A stretch of DNA of 64,000 nucleotides from Paenibacillus radicis (ex Xue et al. 2023) (GTDB lineage: Bacteria; Bacillota; Bacilli; Paenibacillales; NBRC-103111). The translations under genes and the position numbers were made by a program. The stretch is taken from NCBI RefSeq assembly GCF_024722015.1, contig NZ_JANQBD010000024.1, positions 62,001 to 126,000 of the forward strand, written 5' to 3'. A model generated the notes under the pieces. The model was not told where the DNA came from and ran no database searches. It worked only from the letters and a program-made list of their open reading frames with translations. Below are positions 45,388-54,613 of the stretch, piece by piece (the stretch's first letter is position 1; each line of letters opens with the position of its first letter).

Positions 45388-46416
45388 ATGAATCGAAAAC
45401 GCAAGACAAGAACGGTATTAGGGTTACTGTTATTTATAATGGCCCTGGTATTATCTGCATGCGGAAGTGCCGCCACTAATCCACAGCCAGCCTCTGGCAA
45501 TCAAGGAAGCGCTGGGACCGCTCCGGCATCCGCGCAGAAGCCTGCTGAGCCAGCCAAGCAGCCGGAAGCAAGCGCACCCTATACAGTTAAACATATTATG
45601 GGGGAAACTACGGTAAAAGGGAATCCGAAAAGAGTCGTTATATTGGTCAATGATGCTGTTGAAGCCTCCTTGGCATTAGGAATCAAGCCCGTTGGCATGG
45701 TCAAAGCTTGGGGAACTCAACCTTATTATGACCATTTGAAGGATAAATTGGAAGGGGTACAAATTGTCGGGGACGAGAATCAACCGAACCTGGAAGCTAT
45801 TGCAGCTTTGAAACCGGATTTGATTATTGGTAATAAGCTTCGCCAGGAGAAAATCTACCAACAGCTTACCAGTATAGCACCTACCATTTTCTCGGAGCGT
45901 ACTAATTCGGACTCATTGATCAACTTCAAAACATATGCCGAAGCACTTAACAAAAAAGAAGAAGGCGATAACCAGCTGGCAGCCTTTGAGAGCAAGGTAA
46001 AAGACCTTCAAGCAAAGCTGGGAGACAAAATCAATACCAAGGTATCCTTGTTGCGCTTTTATTTGGATGATAAGGTTCGTCTCTACTATCAAGATACGTT
46101 TGCAGGAGGCATCCTTAAGCAAATCGGTCTGAAGCGGCCTGCTGCTCAGGATAAGCCTACATTCGCTGATATTATTGGCAAGGAACGGATTCCAGATGCG
46201 GATGGGGATATTATGTTCTACTTTACATTGGAAGATGATAAAGGATTAACAACCAAAACAGAAAAGGCATGGCAGGAAGAAACCCTTTGGAAGAACCTGG
46301 ACGTTGTTAAAAAAGGCAAAGCCATCAAAGTTAATGACGGAGTATGGAATTCGTCCGGTGGTATCCTGTCGGCCAATTTATTGGTGGATGAGTTAGCGAA
46401 ACATTTACTGAAATAG
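45388..46416 (+). CDS. Iron-siderophore ABC transporter binding lipoprotein
   Basis: A 342-aa FeuA/FhuD-type protein. I start it at the ATG at 45388, after GGGAGAG; the frame upstream runs through the Fur box. The lipobox is LVLSAC (Cys at about 26), followed by a Pro/Ala/Gln-rich linker (about 30-65). The binding fold has HIMGETTVKGNPKRVVILVN at its start and LEAIAALKPDLIIGNKLRQE near 130. It is the first gene of the Fur-controlled uptake operon. The exact siderophore is unknown; a catecholate type is possible from the Btr/Feu likeness. Confidence 0.9.
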   Translation: MNRKRKTRTVLGLLLFIMALVLSACGSAATNPQPASGNQGSAGTAPASAQKPAEPAKQPEASAPYTVKHIMGETTVKGNPKRVVILVNDAVEASLALGIKPVGMVKAWGTQPYYDHLKDKLEGVQIVGDENQPNLEAIAALKPDLIIGNKLRQEKIYQQLTSIAPTIFSERTNSDSLINFKTYAEALNKKEEGDNQLAAFESKVKDLQAKLGDKINTKVSLLRFYLDDKVRLYYQDTFAGGILKQIGLKRPAAQDKPTFADIIGKERIPDADGDIMFYFTLEDDKGLTTKTEKAWQEETLWKNLDVVKKGKAIKVNDGVWNSSGGILSANLLVDELAKHLLK

Positions 46417-46441
46417 GCTTATAGAAATAGCTCTAGCTCTG

Positions 46442-46481
46442 CAAACCCGCATCCTGCTCGGGAATTCCGGATGCGGGTTTG
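46442..46481 (+). terminator. Hairpin between binding protein and permease genes
   Basis: CAAACCCGCATCC (46442-46454) pairs perfectly with GGATGCGGGTTTG (46469-46481) and is followed by a short T-rich stretch. It could terminate part of the transcripts or protect the 3' end of the binding-protein message. Confidence 0.75.
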
Positions 46482-46510
46482 AATTTCGTTTAATAAGAAG
46501 GGTTTGAAAG

Positions 46511-47515
46511 ATGATATTTCATAGCAATTTAGCCAAACTAACGGGATTTATTGCCTGCTTATGTTTAACCGTATTGTTGTTCCTTGCGAGCAATGTATAT
46601 GGATATACGAATACGACATGGTCAACTTTCCAAGATGCCTACATCGCATTTAACGGCAGTAACGAGCATGTTATTATTCGCGATATTCGATTGCCACGTG
46701 CAATTGTCGGGGCACTTGTTGGAGGAGCCCTGGCCATTGCGGGTGCATTGATGCAGGCTTTGACGAGAAATCCGCTGGCTTCTCCCGGTATATTGGGAGT
46801 TAATGCAGGAGCCGGATTTTTTATTGTAACCGGTTTTTCAGTGTTTTCATTGACCTCACAGAGCGAATTTATTTGGATGTCCTTACTTGGAGCAGCAGTA
46901 GCGGCCATCTCTGTATATATGGTCAGCTCCGTTGGGTTTGAAGGATTGACACCTCTTAAGCTGACTTTTGCTGGAGCAACCATGTCAGCGCTGTTTACTT
47001 CATTCACTACGGCTATCCTCGTAACCAATGAGGGTGTACTGGACAATATTTTCCTGTGGCTGGCAGGTTCGGTAGACGGGCGCAAGCTGGATGTAATTTT
47101 GCCGGTGCTTCCCTTTATATCACTAGGCTTCATATGCGCTCTATTTCTTGGTCAAGCGATGAACGTTATCTCAGTTGGCGAGGATGTGGCTAAGGGTCTT
47201 GGCCAGAATACTTTCAGAGTCAAGCTTTTCACCCTTCTGATTGTTGTGTTTCTTGCTGGCAGCTCGGTGGCTCTGGCAGGTCCAATCGGCTTTATTGGTT
47301 TGGTTATCCCTCATATCGTTCGCAGTCTGGTAGGGATTGATTATCGCTGGGTGATCCCCTATTGTGCTTTATTGGGAGCATGTCTATTGCTCGCAGCCGA
47401 TATTTCAGCTCGATTCGTTGCCTTTCCTAAGGAAGTCCCAGTAGGGATCATGACAGCAATCATCGGAGCTCCCTTCTTTATTTATTTGGCCCGAAAGGAG
47501 CTGAAGAAGCAATGA
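46511..47515 (+). CDS. Iron-siderophore ABC permease (FecCD family), first subunit
   Basis: A 334-aa membrane protein with about nine or ten predicted segments. Family segments are visible: RLPRAIVGALVGGALAIAGA (about residues 60-79), LMQALTRNPLASPGILGVNA, and near the C-terminus GPIGFIGLVIPHIVRSLVG with the cytoplasmic coupling helix. It overlaps the second permease gene by 4 bases (ATGA). Together they form the BtuC-like heterodimeric channel for ferric siderophore. Confidence 0.93.
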   Translation: MIFHSNLAKLTGFIACLCLTVLLFLASNVYGYTNTTWSTFQDAYIAFNGSNEHVIIRDIRLPRAIVGALVGGALAIAGALMQALTRNPLASPGILGVNAGAGFFIVTGFSVFSLTSQSEFIWMSLLGAAVAAISVYMVSSVGFEGLTPLKLTFAGATMSALFTSFTTAILVTNEGVLDNIFLWLAGSVDGRKLDVILPVLPFISLGFICALFLGQAMNVISVGEDVAKGLGQNTFRVKLFTLLIVVFLAGSSVALAGPIGFIGLVIPHIVRSLVGIDYRWVIPYCALLGACLLLAADISARFVAFPKEVPVGIMTAIIGAPFFIYLARKELKKQ

Positions 47516-48564
47516 ACCGTTATGCCGCTATACGAGCGCAACGCTTGCGTTTCTCTGTGATTGTTGATATGAAAGGGATATGGATTCTTTTATCCGTCCT
47601 GCTGTTTTTGGCTGCACTAATGGTAACAAGCATAGGTATCGGAACCCTCTATATTTCGCCGTTAAGAACTTTGCAAATTTTGTTCGGAGGGCCCAACGGT
47701 GAAGCTATGGAAACTACTATCATCTGGAACTTTAGGCTGCCAAGGATCATTCTGGCTAGTTTGGCTGGTATGGCTTTGGCACTGGCCGGAACGATTTTGC
47801 AGGCGGTTGTCCGTAATCCTCTGGCATCCCCGGATATCATCGGCATTACAAGCGGTGCGGCGATGATGGCGGTATTATTTCTGGCCATTTTCAATGCAAC
47901 TATAAGCATATTCTGGATGCCGTTGTTTTCTTTCGCCGGAGCTGTAATTGTCTCGATATTCATTTATTTGGTCGCATGGAAGAAAGGCGTTTCTTCCATG
48001 CGAATGATTTTGGTAGGACTTGGCGTATCGGCGCTTCTGGAGGCTCTAAAAACTTTATTTATGATTTTCAGTCCTATCGCGGTTCTTAGCCAGGCTAAAA
48101 TCTGGATAACGGGAACCGTTTACGGCGCCAACTGGAATACGGTTAAGTTTTTCTCCCCCTGGTTTTTGTTGTTTCTGCCGATCTTGTTCATCCTCGTTCG
48201 GAGGATGAACATTCAGGTGCTTGGCAATGAACTGCCCGTATTGTTAGGCGGACGTATCCAACTCCAGCGATTTGCGCTTATATTTACGGCGGCAGGACTT
48301 GCCGGATCTGCAGTTGCTTTCGTTGGCGGGATCGGCTTTGTCGGCTTGATGGCTCCGCATATATCCCGCAGGCTGGTAGGCGGCTCCCATGGAGTCCTCC
48401 TGGTCTGCTCGGCTGCCGTCGGAGCCATCCTTCTCGTTACAGCAGATCTCGTTGGCCGTACTTTATTTGCGCCGAAGGATATTCCGGCAGGGGTCTTTAC
48501 GGCTGTTCTAGGAGCGCCGTTCTTTTTATACATGTTGATCAAGGTGAAGAAAAAGCAAGTGTAG
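47512..48564 (+). CDS. Iron-siderophore ABC permease (FecCD family), second subunit
   Basis: A 350-aa FecCD permease homologous to the gene before it. RLPRIILASLAGMALALAGT (about residues 77-96), LQAVVRNPLASPDIIGITSG and GGIGFVGLMAPHISRRLVGG mark the family. A longer, basic N-terminus (about 20 residues) precedes the first membrane segment. It overlaps the upstream permease gene by 4 bases and is followed 43 bases later by the ATPase gene, so the whole unit is one operon. Confidence 0.93.
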   Translation: MNRYAAIRAQRLRFSVIVDMKGIWILLSVLLFLAALMVTSIGIGTLYISPLRTLQILFGGPNGEAMETTIIWNFRLPRIILASLAGMALALAGTILQAVVRNPLASPDIIGITSGAAMMAVLFLAIFNATISIFWMPLFSFAGAVIVSIFIYLVAWKKGVSSMRMILVGLGVSALLEALKTLFMIFSPIAVLSQAKIWITGTVYGANWNTVKFFSPWFLLFLPILFILVRRMNIQVLGNELPVLLGGRIQLQRFALIFTAAGLAGSAVAFVGGIGFVGLMAPHISRRLVGGSHGVLLVCSAAVGAILLVTADLVGRTLFAPKDIPAGVFTAVLGAPFFLYMLIKVKKKQV

Positions 48565-48607
48565 TATAGAGCTCGGCATGGCAGCGAGACAGAAAGGAGA
48601 GGTAAGC

Positions 48608-49456
48608 ATGACTGATTATACTTTATCCGCGCAGCAGCTGACGTTATGCTATGGGGATACAACCATCATCAACCAGCTGAATTTGCAAATTCCGCAGGGT
48701 CAAATAAGTATTCTAATCGGGAGCAACGGATGCGGAAAATCCACATTACTGCGCTCATTTGCAAGGCTCCTTCAGCCTGCTCTGGGCGCAATTCTTTTGA
48801 ATGGACGCAATATTTCGCGATTGTCCACCAAGGATGTTGCGAAGCAAATGGCTGTACTTCCGCAAGAGCCTGTACTTCCGGAGGGATTAACCGTGCTGCA
48901 GCTTGTACGATTGGGACGTTATCCCTATCAAAGCTTATTTCAGCAATGGTCTGAAGAGGACGAAGCTCAAGTGAGAAGGGCGTTGGAAGTGACACATCTG
49001 GAGCACTTATCGGATCGGGACGTAGACTCGCTCTCAGGAGGGCAGCGCCAACGGGCATGGATCGCCATGACGTTGGCACAGGACACGGAGGTGCTGCTGT
49101 TGGATGAGCCGACAACCTATCTGGATATGGCGCATCAGGTAGAAATATTGGACCTGCTTTATGATTTGAATCAGAATGAACAGCGTACTATTGTGATGGT
49201 TCTACATGATTTGAATTTGGCTTGCCGATATGCACACCATATTATCGCCGTCCATAACAAAGGGATTCATTCTCAGGGATTACCGGAGACTATCGTAACC
49301 AAGGAGATGATTCGTGAGGTATACGGTATGGAGTGTGAGATCGGAACGGATATGCTTTTCGGTACGCCGGTATGTATCCCGCATGGAAAAGGGCGGAAGA
49401 TAATACCTGAGGCTGGAAGTCCGAGCAATCGTGAATTACATAAGGCGGTTTTATAA
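48608..49456 (+). CDS. Iron-siderophore ABC transporter ATPase
   Basis: A 282-aa ABC ATPase of the FecE/FhuC/YusV type. Walker A is GSNGCGKST, the Q-loop lies in VLPQEPVLPEG, the signature is LSGGQRQRAWIAM and Walker B is VLLLDEPTTYLD, with HDLN as the H-loop. The ATG at 48608 follows GGAGAGG and is preferred over an open frame 10 codons earlier. It closes the siderophore uptake operon; a terminator follows at 49483. Confidence 0.93.
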   Translation: MTDYTLSAQQLTLCYGDTTIINQLNLQIPQGQISILIGSNGCGKSTLLRSFARLLQPALGAILLNGRNISRLSTKDVAKQMAVLPQEPVLPEGLTVLQLVRLGRYPYQSLFQQWSEEDEAQVRRALEVTHLEHLSDRDVDSLSGGQRQRAWIAMTLAQDTEVLLLDEPTTYLDMAHQVEILDLLYDLNQNEQRTIVMVLHDLNLACRYAHHIIAVHNKGIHSQGLPETIVTKEMIREVYGMECEIGTDMLFGTPVCIPHGKGRKIIPEAGSPSNRELHKAVL

Positions 49457-49482
49457 AATGTGCACTTCAGGAGCATCATGCG

Positions 49483-49531
49483 AACGAGTCTGTCCTTTAA
49501 GTCCATGACTTATCGGATAGACTCGTTTTTT
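49483..49531 (+). terminator. Terminator of the siderophore operon
   Basis: AACGAGTCTGTCC (49483-49495) pairs with GGATAGACTCGTT (49515-49527) and a T run follows. Confidence 0.85.
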
Positions 49532-49659
49532 TAGTGTAACAGCGTAAATGATGACAAGTCACCATAATTTATTCAATTCAGCTCTGCTCATTTTTTAGTT
49601 AATATGAAAAAGCGGATAAATGAAAACTAAAAAGAGTCCAACGGAGAGGATGAGGGCCT

Positions 49660-50847
49660 ATGTCTTGGCAAAGGGAACAATTCATGAATGAGGTAGCCAG
49701 TTTGGCTGTATTGGATACCCACACACATCTGGTAGGGGACCGACTGTGTGCTAAGGACTTTTGGGAGATAGCCCACTACTTTTGGTTTTTTCGGGAGCTT
49801 CAGGCTGCAGGTTATCCAGCGGATGCGATGGATTTGCCGGAGGAAGAAAGGATCATTCAGTTTCTTGCCGCTTATCGGGCGACTAGAAACACTTTGATGA
49901 ATTGGGTCGTTACCCATGTATTCAAAACACTTTATGATATCGAGCTGTCGGATGAACCTGCAGTACGCCGGGCTGATGCTGCTGTACGTGAATCAAGCCA
50001 GCGTGAGGGCTGGGCTCAGCAGGTTGCGGACAAGCTGCAAATCCGCGGATTTGTCGTCAATATTCCAGAGCATGCGGAATTTCAGGGGATGGATCGCAAC
50101 GCGCTGCTCATTCCTCGTATTGACGGAAGATTGGGCGGATGGATCAAGAACATTCAGCAAGCCGAAGATCCTTCTTCTGCCTTTGAAGAAGTTGCCGGAG
50201 TAATTGGCAAGCTGCTGGAAGATTATCGGCAGCTGGGCTGTACAGGTATAATGACTACCCTACCTGAGTATGAGGCCAGAGCCAATGAAACGTATCCGTT
50301 AACACGCGGCATTCCGAAGGATCAGATCATGATGAGGTTGCTGCATAAGATTTGCGAAGAGCTTGAAGGTAAGGGAATGTTTTTGCAATTATTTCTTGGC
50401 GTAGAGCGTTCCTGGTGCGGGACAGCGGTTCCAGTTAATGATCCTGCGCGCATTCTCAAGCTAACCGGACTTTTTGAAAGGTACAGCTGCAAGTTTGAGC
50501 TAGTTGTGGCTTCGGAAATGAACAACCTCGATGTCGTTCAGGCTGCATGGAACTTCCCCAATGTTCATCTGGGAGGATTGTGGTGGTTTAATTTCCGCGC
50601 GAGCACTTATCGTGACTGTATGCAATACCGTTCAGAAGCGCTGCCGGGTATTAAATGCTCGCTAATTGCCTCGGATGCGAGGTGTATCGAATGGAGCTAC
50701 GGGAAAATATTACTCGTTAAGCGGCTAATGGGAGAATATCTGTATGGGCAGATCGAAGCCGGCTGGTTGAATCGGGATACTGCACTGCAGCTTGCAGAAG
50801 CATGGCTGTATAAAAGCGCGGCGCAAAGGTATGGTCTTGCAACATAA
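49660..50847 (+). CDS. Uronate isomerase-like amidohydrolase-superfamily protein
   Basis: A 395-aa cytoplasmic protein. The N-terminal metal motif VLDTHTHLVGDRL (about residues 17-29) and the late HLGGLWWFNF segment match the layout of glucuronate isomerases (UxaC), which convert glucuronate to fructuronate or galacturonate to tagaturonate. It is shorter than typical UxaC (about 470 aa) and otherwise divergent, so a related isomerase or hydrolase is possible. A purine-rich stretch with GGAGAGG lies before the ATG at 49660. It sits immediately before the module II permeases, separated by their regulated promoter, and may act on the imported sugar. Confidence 0.7.
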   Translation: MSWQREQFMNEVASLAVLDTHTHLVGDRLCAKDFWEIAHYFWFFRELQAAGYPADAMDLPEEERIIQFLAAYRATRNTLMNWVVTHVFKTLYDIELSDEPAVRRADAAVRESSQREGWAQQVADKLQIRGFVVNIPEHAEFQGMDRNALLIPRIDGRLGGWIKNIQQAEDPSSAFEEVAGVIGKLLEDYRQLGCTGIMTTLPEYEARANETYPLTRGIPKDQIMMRLLHKICEELEGKGMFLQLFLGVERSWCGTAVPVNDPARILKLTGLFERYSCKFELVVASEMNNLDVVQAAWNFPNVHLGGLWWFNFRASTYRDCMQYRSEALPGIKCSLIASDARCIEWSYGKILLVKRLMGEYLYGQIEAGWLNRDTALQLAEAWLYKSAAQRYGLAT

Positions 50848-50906
50848 AAAAACACAATCCGTCTGCAACTATTTCCATGGATTCATGAGTTTCTCCAACG
50901 TATGAT
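50848..50906 (+). promoter_or_regulatory. Regulated promoter of module II permeases
   Basis: AAAAACACA (50848-50856), 43 bases, GTATGAT (50900-50906). The middle box TATTTCCATGG begins at 50870. The order and spacing are the same as at 41669 and 54504. No -35 match is seen. Confidence 0.72.
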
Positions 50907-50943
50907 TATATAAGGAAGATGAAGCTGGAAAGTGAGGAAATAT

Positions 50944-51903
50944 ATGGGGAATAAAACAGAGGCAACAAAGCAAACCGCATACGGGTTAACAGCCCGTATG
51001 CCCAAGAAGCCGATAGTGCTGCCGATAAACTGGGTGCTTTATTTGATTTCAATTCCGGGTATATTTTACTTTATTATTTTCAGATATATTCCGTTAATGG
51101 GCTCGGTCATCGCTTTTCAGAATTATAACATTTTTAAGGGGATATCCGGCAGTCCTTGGGCCGGTCTTGAGCATTTTAGACGAATGTTCGCTTACGATGA
51201 ATTTCTGACTATACTGAGAAATACGATTTTGATTGGCTTTTATGATTTGGTGTTCGCATTTCCTGTACCTATTATATTGGCTTTGCTCTTAAATGAACTC
51301 CGAATCGTTATATTCAAACGCGTGGTGCAGACGGTTGTGTATATGCCGCATTTCCTGTCGTGGGTAATTGTAGGCGGGATACTAGTAGGCTTGCTTTCAC
51401 CGACAACCGGATTCGTCAATCATGTAATGGGGACGTTCGGAATCGAACCGATCTATTTCCTGGGAGATAACGAATATATACGAAGCATTCTTGTAGGAGC
51501 TGGAGTCTGGAAGGATAGCGGCTGGGGGACCATTATATATTTGGCTGCCATAGCGGGAATAAATCCGGATTTGTATGAGGCTGCGGTTATCGATGGGGCT
51601 GGGCGTCTGAGACAGACTATTTCGATTACAATACCGAGCATAATGTCGACGATTACAATTCTGTTTCTGCTGCATATCGGAAATTTTTTGGATTTCGGTT
51701 TTGAAAGGGTTTTCATATTTTTGAATCCTTTGAACAGCGAGAATGGAGAAATTATTGATACCTATGTGTTTCGTGCGGGTTTAGTAGATCGGCAATACAG
51801 CTATACAACAGCTATCGGGCTGTTCAAGTCATTGGTCGGGTTTATGCTTATCGCCATAGGAAATACGTTGAGTAAGAAAGTGAACGGTGAAGGTCTATAT
51901 TAA
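50944..51903 (+). CDS. Sugar ABC transporter permease (LplB-like), module II
   Basis: A 319-aa CUT1 permease with six membrane segments and the coupling loop YEAAVIDGAGRLRQTISITI (about residues 214-233). The ATG at 50944 follows GTGAGGA; a GTG four codons earlier is part of that site. It is a close paralogue of the gene at 41770, with nearly identical segments such as GSVIAFQNYNIFKGISGSPW. The partner permease follows after about 20 bases. No ATPase is encoded beside it. Confidence 0.92.
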   Translation: MGNKTEATKQTAYGLTARMPKKPIVLPINWVLYLISIPGIFYFIIFRYIPLMGSVIAFQNYNIFKGISGSPWAGLEHFRRMFAYDEFLTILRNTILIGFYDLVFAFPVPIILALLLNELRIVIFKRVVQTVVYMPHFLSWVIVGGILVGLLSPTTGFVNHVMGTFGIEPIYFLGDNEYIRSILVGAGVWKDSGWGTIIYLAAIAGINPDLYEAAVIDGAGRLRQTISITIPSIMSTITILFLLHIGNFLDFGFERVFIFLNPLNSENGEIIDTYVFRAGLVDRQYSYTTAIGLFKSLVGFMLIAIGNTLSKKVNGEGLY

Positions 51904-51925
51904 GAATGCTTGGGAGGTGAGCATA

Positions 51926-52795
51926 TTGATCATTAGCAGAGCGGAACGAAGCTTTCAAAAGTTTAATGTTATTTTTATGATCTTGATTGGCCTAAGCATG
52001 ATGCTTCCGATCGTGCATGTTATAGCGCAATCGCTCAGCAGCAATGCAGCCATTAACAGCGGAAAAGTGTCCTTTTGGCCGGTTGACCCTACTGTCGGTA
52101 ACTATAAGGTTATTTTGGCGGATAGTTCAATGTGGTATGCGTTTCGCAACAGTGTCATTATTGCTGGCTTTGGTACGCTTATTAACTTGACGGCAACGGC
52201 GTCGCTTGCTTATCCTTTATCCAGACCGGATTATAATGGGCGAAAAATCATCCTCATTCTTATTTTGGTTACACTTATTTTTCACGCACCTCTCATTCCT
52301 AATTATTTATTAATCAAACAGCTTGGGCTGCTAAATTCATTATGGGCATTGATGCTGCCCACGGCGATCAGTGCTTTTAATTTATTTGTTATGCGCTCCT
52401 TCTTTATGAATTTGCCAAGTGAGCTGCTCGATTCGGGGAAAATAGACGGCTGCGGCGAGCTGCGGCTCATATGGAATATCATCCTGCCATTATCCAAGCC
52501 GGCGATGGCTACGATGGGAATTATTTATGCGGTTTCCAACTGGAACGCCTACTCAGCTGCGATTTATTACATTAGCAACCGGACCCTTCTTCCTTTGCAG
52601 GTAAGGTTGAGGGAGATTGTATTTACGGATAATTACGGACAATCCGATATCAGCTCCGAGCTCATAGCCCAGCTATCTCCCGAAGGTATCAAAATGGCTG
52701 TTATTGTTGTAGCTACATTGCCGATAATGCTGGTCTATCCTTTTTTACAAAAGCATTTCATTCAAGGTTTGCTCGTTGGTTCTGTGAAATCATAA
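51926..52795 (+). CDS. Sugar ABC transporter permease (LplC/YtcP-like), module II
   Basis: A 289-aa CUT1 permease with six membrane segments and the coupling loop DSGKIDGCGELRLIWNIILP at about 169-188. The frame is open back into the preceding gene. However, GGAGGTGA (51913-51920) lies 5 bases before the TTG at 51926, and the resulting length equals that of the module I paralogue, so TTG is the probable start. It pairs with the permease just upstream. Confidence 0.9.
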   Translation: MIISRAERSFQKFNVIFMILIGLSMMLPIVHVIAQSLSSNAAINSGKVSFWPVDPTVGNYKVILADSSMWYAFRNSVIIAGFGTLINLTATASLAYPLSRPDYNGRKIILILILVTLIFHAPLIPNYLLIKQLGLLNSLWALMLPTAISAFNLFVMRSFFMNLPSELLDSGKIDGCGELRLIWNIILPLSKPAMATMGIIYAVSNWNAYSAAIYYISNRTLLPLQVRLREIVFTDNYGQSDISSELIAQLSPEGIKMAVIVVATLPIMLVYPFLQKHFIQGLLVGSVKS

Positions 52796-52928
52796 AATAT
52801 AACATATCAACATAAAATTCCCAATTTAATGCAATTCTTGCTTACGTTAAGATTAGCAGTAATAGCGGTTTGTCATTTAGTCAACAACGGATGACAGCGC
52901 ATACATTTTGCTGAAAGAAGGGGTATCC

Positions 52929-54497
52929 ATGAGGAATAAAAAAGCAATCTGCGGTTCTTTGGTTGCAGTATTAGCAGTAAGCAGTCTCGCTGCCTGTTCT
53001 GGCGGTAATCAAGCACCGGCTGCTGAAGCGCCTGCGGCGGCTGCTAATAAAGGGCCTACGAAATTTTCGATCACCTTTCCAACGACAGTAAATACAGGCT
53101 ACCATACCCGAATTCCGGATCTCAATAACGATAAATGGGTGAAGAAGCTAGGGGAGCTGTCCAATACGGTTCTGGATGTGAAGGTTATCGAAGAAACCAA
53201 AATGAGTGTCATGTTCGCCGGTAATGATATACCAGATGTAGTAGGTAATATCGGTACGCCTTCGAATAAGGCGATGTCCGGTTCCGTTGAAGCCGGAGTG
53301 TTCATTCCACTCGATGACCTTCTGAAGCAGTATGGGCCTAATCTGATGAAAAAAATTCCGAAAACCGCGTGGGAGGCAGTATCGTATAAAGGGAAAATTT
53401 ATGGCATCCCCGACTATTTGAACAATCCTTCACGGCGCGGGACCTTTGTCCGAACGGATTTGTTGGAGAAGACTGGCTTGGCGGCGCCTAAAACCGTAGA
53501 TGAATTTTTGAACGTTCTAAGGGCATTTAAAAAACTGGGCGTGGAGAATCCGTATCAGATGCGGGAGAATTTCAAATATGCGGATACGATTCTGGGGGCT
53601 TTCGACGTCCTGCCTTACAAGGATCAATTCGAACTGCAAAATGGACAGGTAGTCCCGAAATTTTTTGACTCGGAGAATATGCAGAAGGCGCTTCAAGTTT
53701 ACAAGACAATGTACGATGAGGGTCTGATTGCCAAAGACTTCGCGACTATCTCCTCAACCGATTATACGAAGAACATCAGTGGAGGCAAAGCGGGTATATG
53801 GTCTGCCAATGCCGCAGGGCTTGTAGGTTTCAGGGTAAATAACCAGCAGGTGCTGCCTTCAGCCAAAGTAGATATCATCCCATCGCCTAGAGGTCCTGAG
53901 GGCAAGGGGGGTTACTTCTTTTATACGCCTGTTGTCCGTTCCTTCTATATCAATAAAAATGTTAAGCCCGATACGGCTATCGGCATTGTGAAGTATTTCG
54001 ACTGGATGGCAACGGATGAAGCGGCTAAATTTTTCACCTTCGGGATCGAGGGGGATACGTATACAATGGAGAACGGCAAGGTGAACTACAAATTTCCTAA
54101 GACGAAGGAAGAAAACGAGGAGGAAGGCTTCCGCAGTACATTGTGGGGAGCTCAGGACTCCACCTACAACAAGGTTAGATTAGAGATGGATGACAATGGA
54201 AGGGATACGTTGAAGGCGTTTGACGAAGTATTGGCAAAAGAAGGGCTTCCAGGCATAGGGTTCAATCCCGAGCTAAGCAGCTTTGCTAAATTCCCTGATC
54301 TGGCCACTCCACAGCAGGATGTTGGACCCAAATTAATCATTGATCATATGGTCAAAATGATTTATGGCAAGGAGCCGATCTCCGACTGGCCTAAAGTCAT
54401 TGAGGAGTACAAGAGCAAGGGCGGCAACGAAATCATTAAGGAAGCAACGGACCGTTTTAATAAAAAGGACGGAGCTTACGATCTTTCTGTAAAATAA
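52929..54497 (+). CDS. Sugar ABC transporter substrate-binding lipoprotein, module II
   Basis: A 522-aa family 1 solute-binding lipoprotein with signal sequence and lipobox SSLAAC (Cys about 23), then an Ala/Pro-rich linker. I start it at the ATG at 52929 after AAGAAGGGG. It is highly similar to the module I protein from NDIPDVVGNIG to the C-terminus, including LIIDHMVKMIYGKEPISDWP. Here it follows the permeases instead of preceding the regulators at a distance. It should feed the permeases at 50944-52795. The ligand is unknown. Confidence 0.9.
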   Translation: MRNKKAICGSLVAVLAVSSLAACSGGNQAPAAEAPAAAANKGPTKFSITFPTTVNTGYHTRIPDLNNDKWVKKLGELSNTVLDVKVIEETKMSVMFAGNDIPDVVGNIGTPSNKAMSGSVEAGVFIPLDDLLKQYGPNLMKKIPKTAWEAVSYKGKIYGIPDYLNNPSRRGTFVRTDLLEKTGLAAPKTVDEFLNVLRAFKKLGVENPYQMRENFKYADTILGAFDVLPYKDQFELQNGQVVPKFFDSENMQKALQVYKTMYDEGLIAKDFATISSTDYTKNISGGKAGIWSANAAGLVGFRVNNQQVLPSAKVDIIPSPRGPEGKGGYFFYTPVVRSFYINKNVKPDTAIGIVKYFDWMATDEAAKFFTFGIEGDTYTMENGKVNYKFPKTKEENEEEGFRSTLWGAQDSTYNKVRLEMDDNGRDTLKAFDEVLAKEGLPGIGFNPELSSFAKFPDLATPQQDVGPKLIIDHMVKMIYGKEPISDWPKVIEEYKSKGGNEIIKEATDRFNKKDGAYDLSVK

Positions 54498-54503
54498 TCA
54501 TAA

Positions 54504-54562
54504 AAAAACACAACCTCCGAATACCTATTTCTATTGTAGAAAATTGCCCAAGGCAGTATGAT
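54504..54562 (+). promoter_or_regulatory. Regulated promoter of the module II two-component genes
   Basis: AAAAACACA (54504-54512), 43 bases, GTATGAT (54556-54562). The middle box TATTTCTATTG begins at 54526. It lies directly before the response regulator gene, so the system probably also controls itself. Confidence 0.7.
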
Positions 54563-54613
54563 CAAGCCAAGAGCGATGATGTACATGGAATGGTTGAAGG
54601 GGGTTGTATTTTT

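Noticed and set aside
48669..49115. 148-codon minus-strand frame within the siderophore ATPase gene
   Set aside because: It covers the Walker and signature regions antisense and has no ribosome binding site.
52801..52860. TTGCTTACGTTAAG segment as a third copy of the hairpin leader
   Set aside because: Only the TGCTTACG core matches; the hairpin and the closeness to a ribosome binding site are missing.
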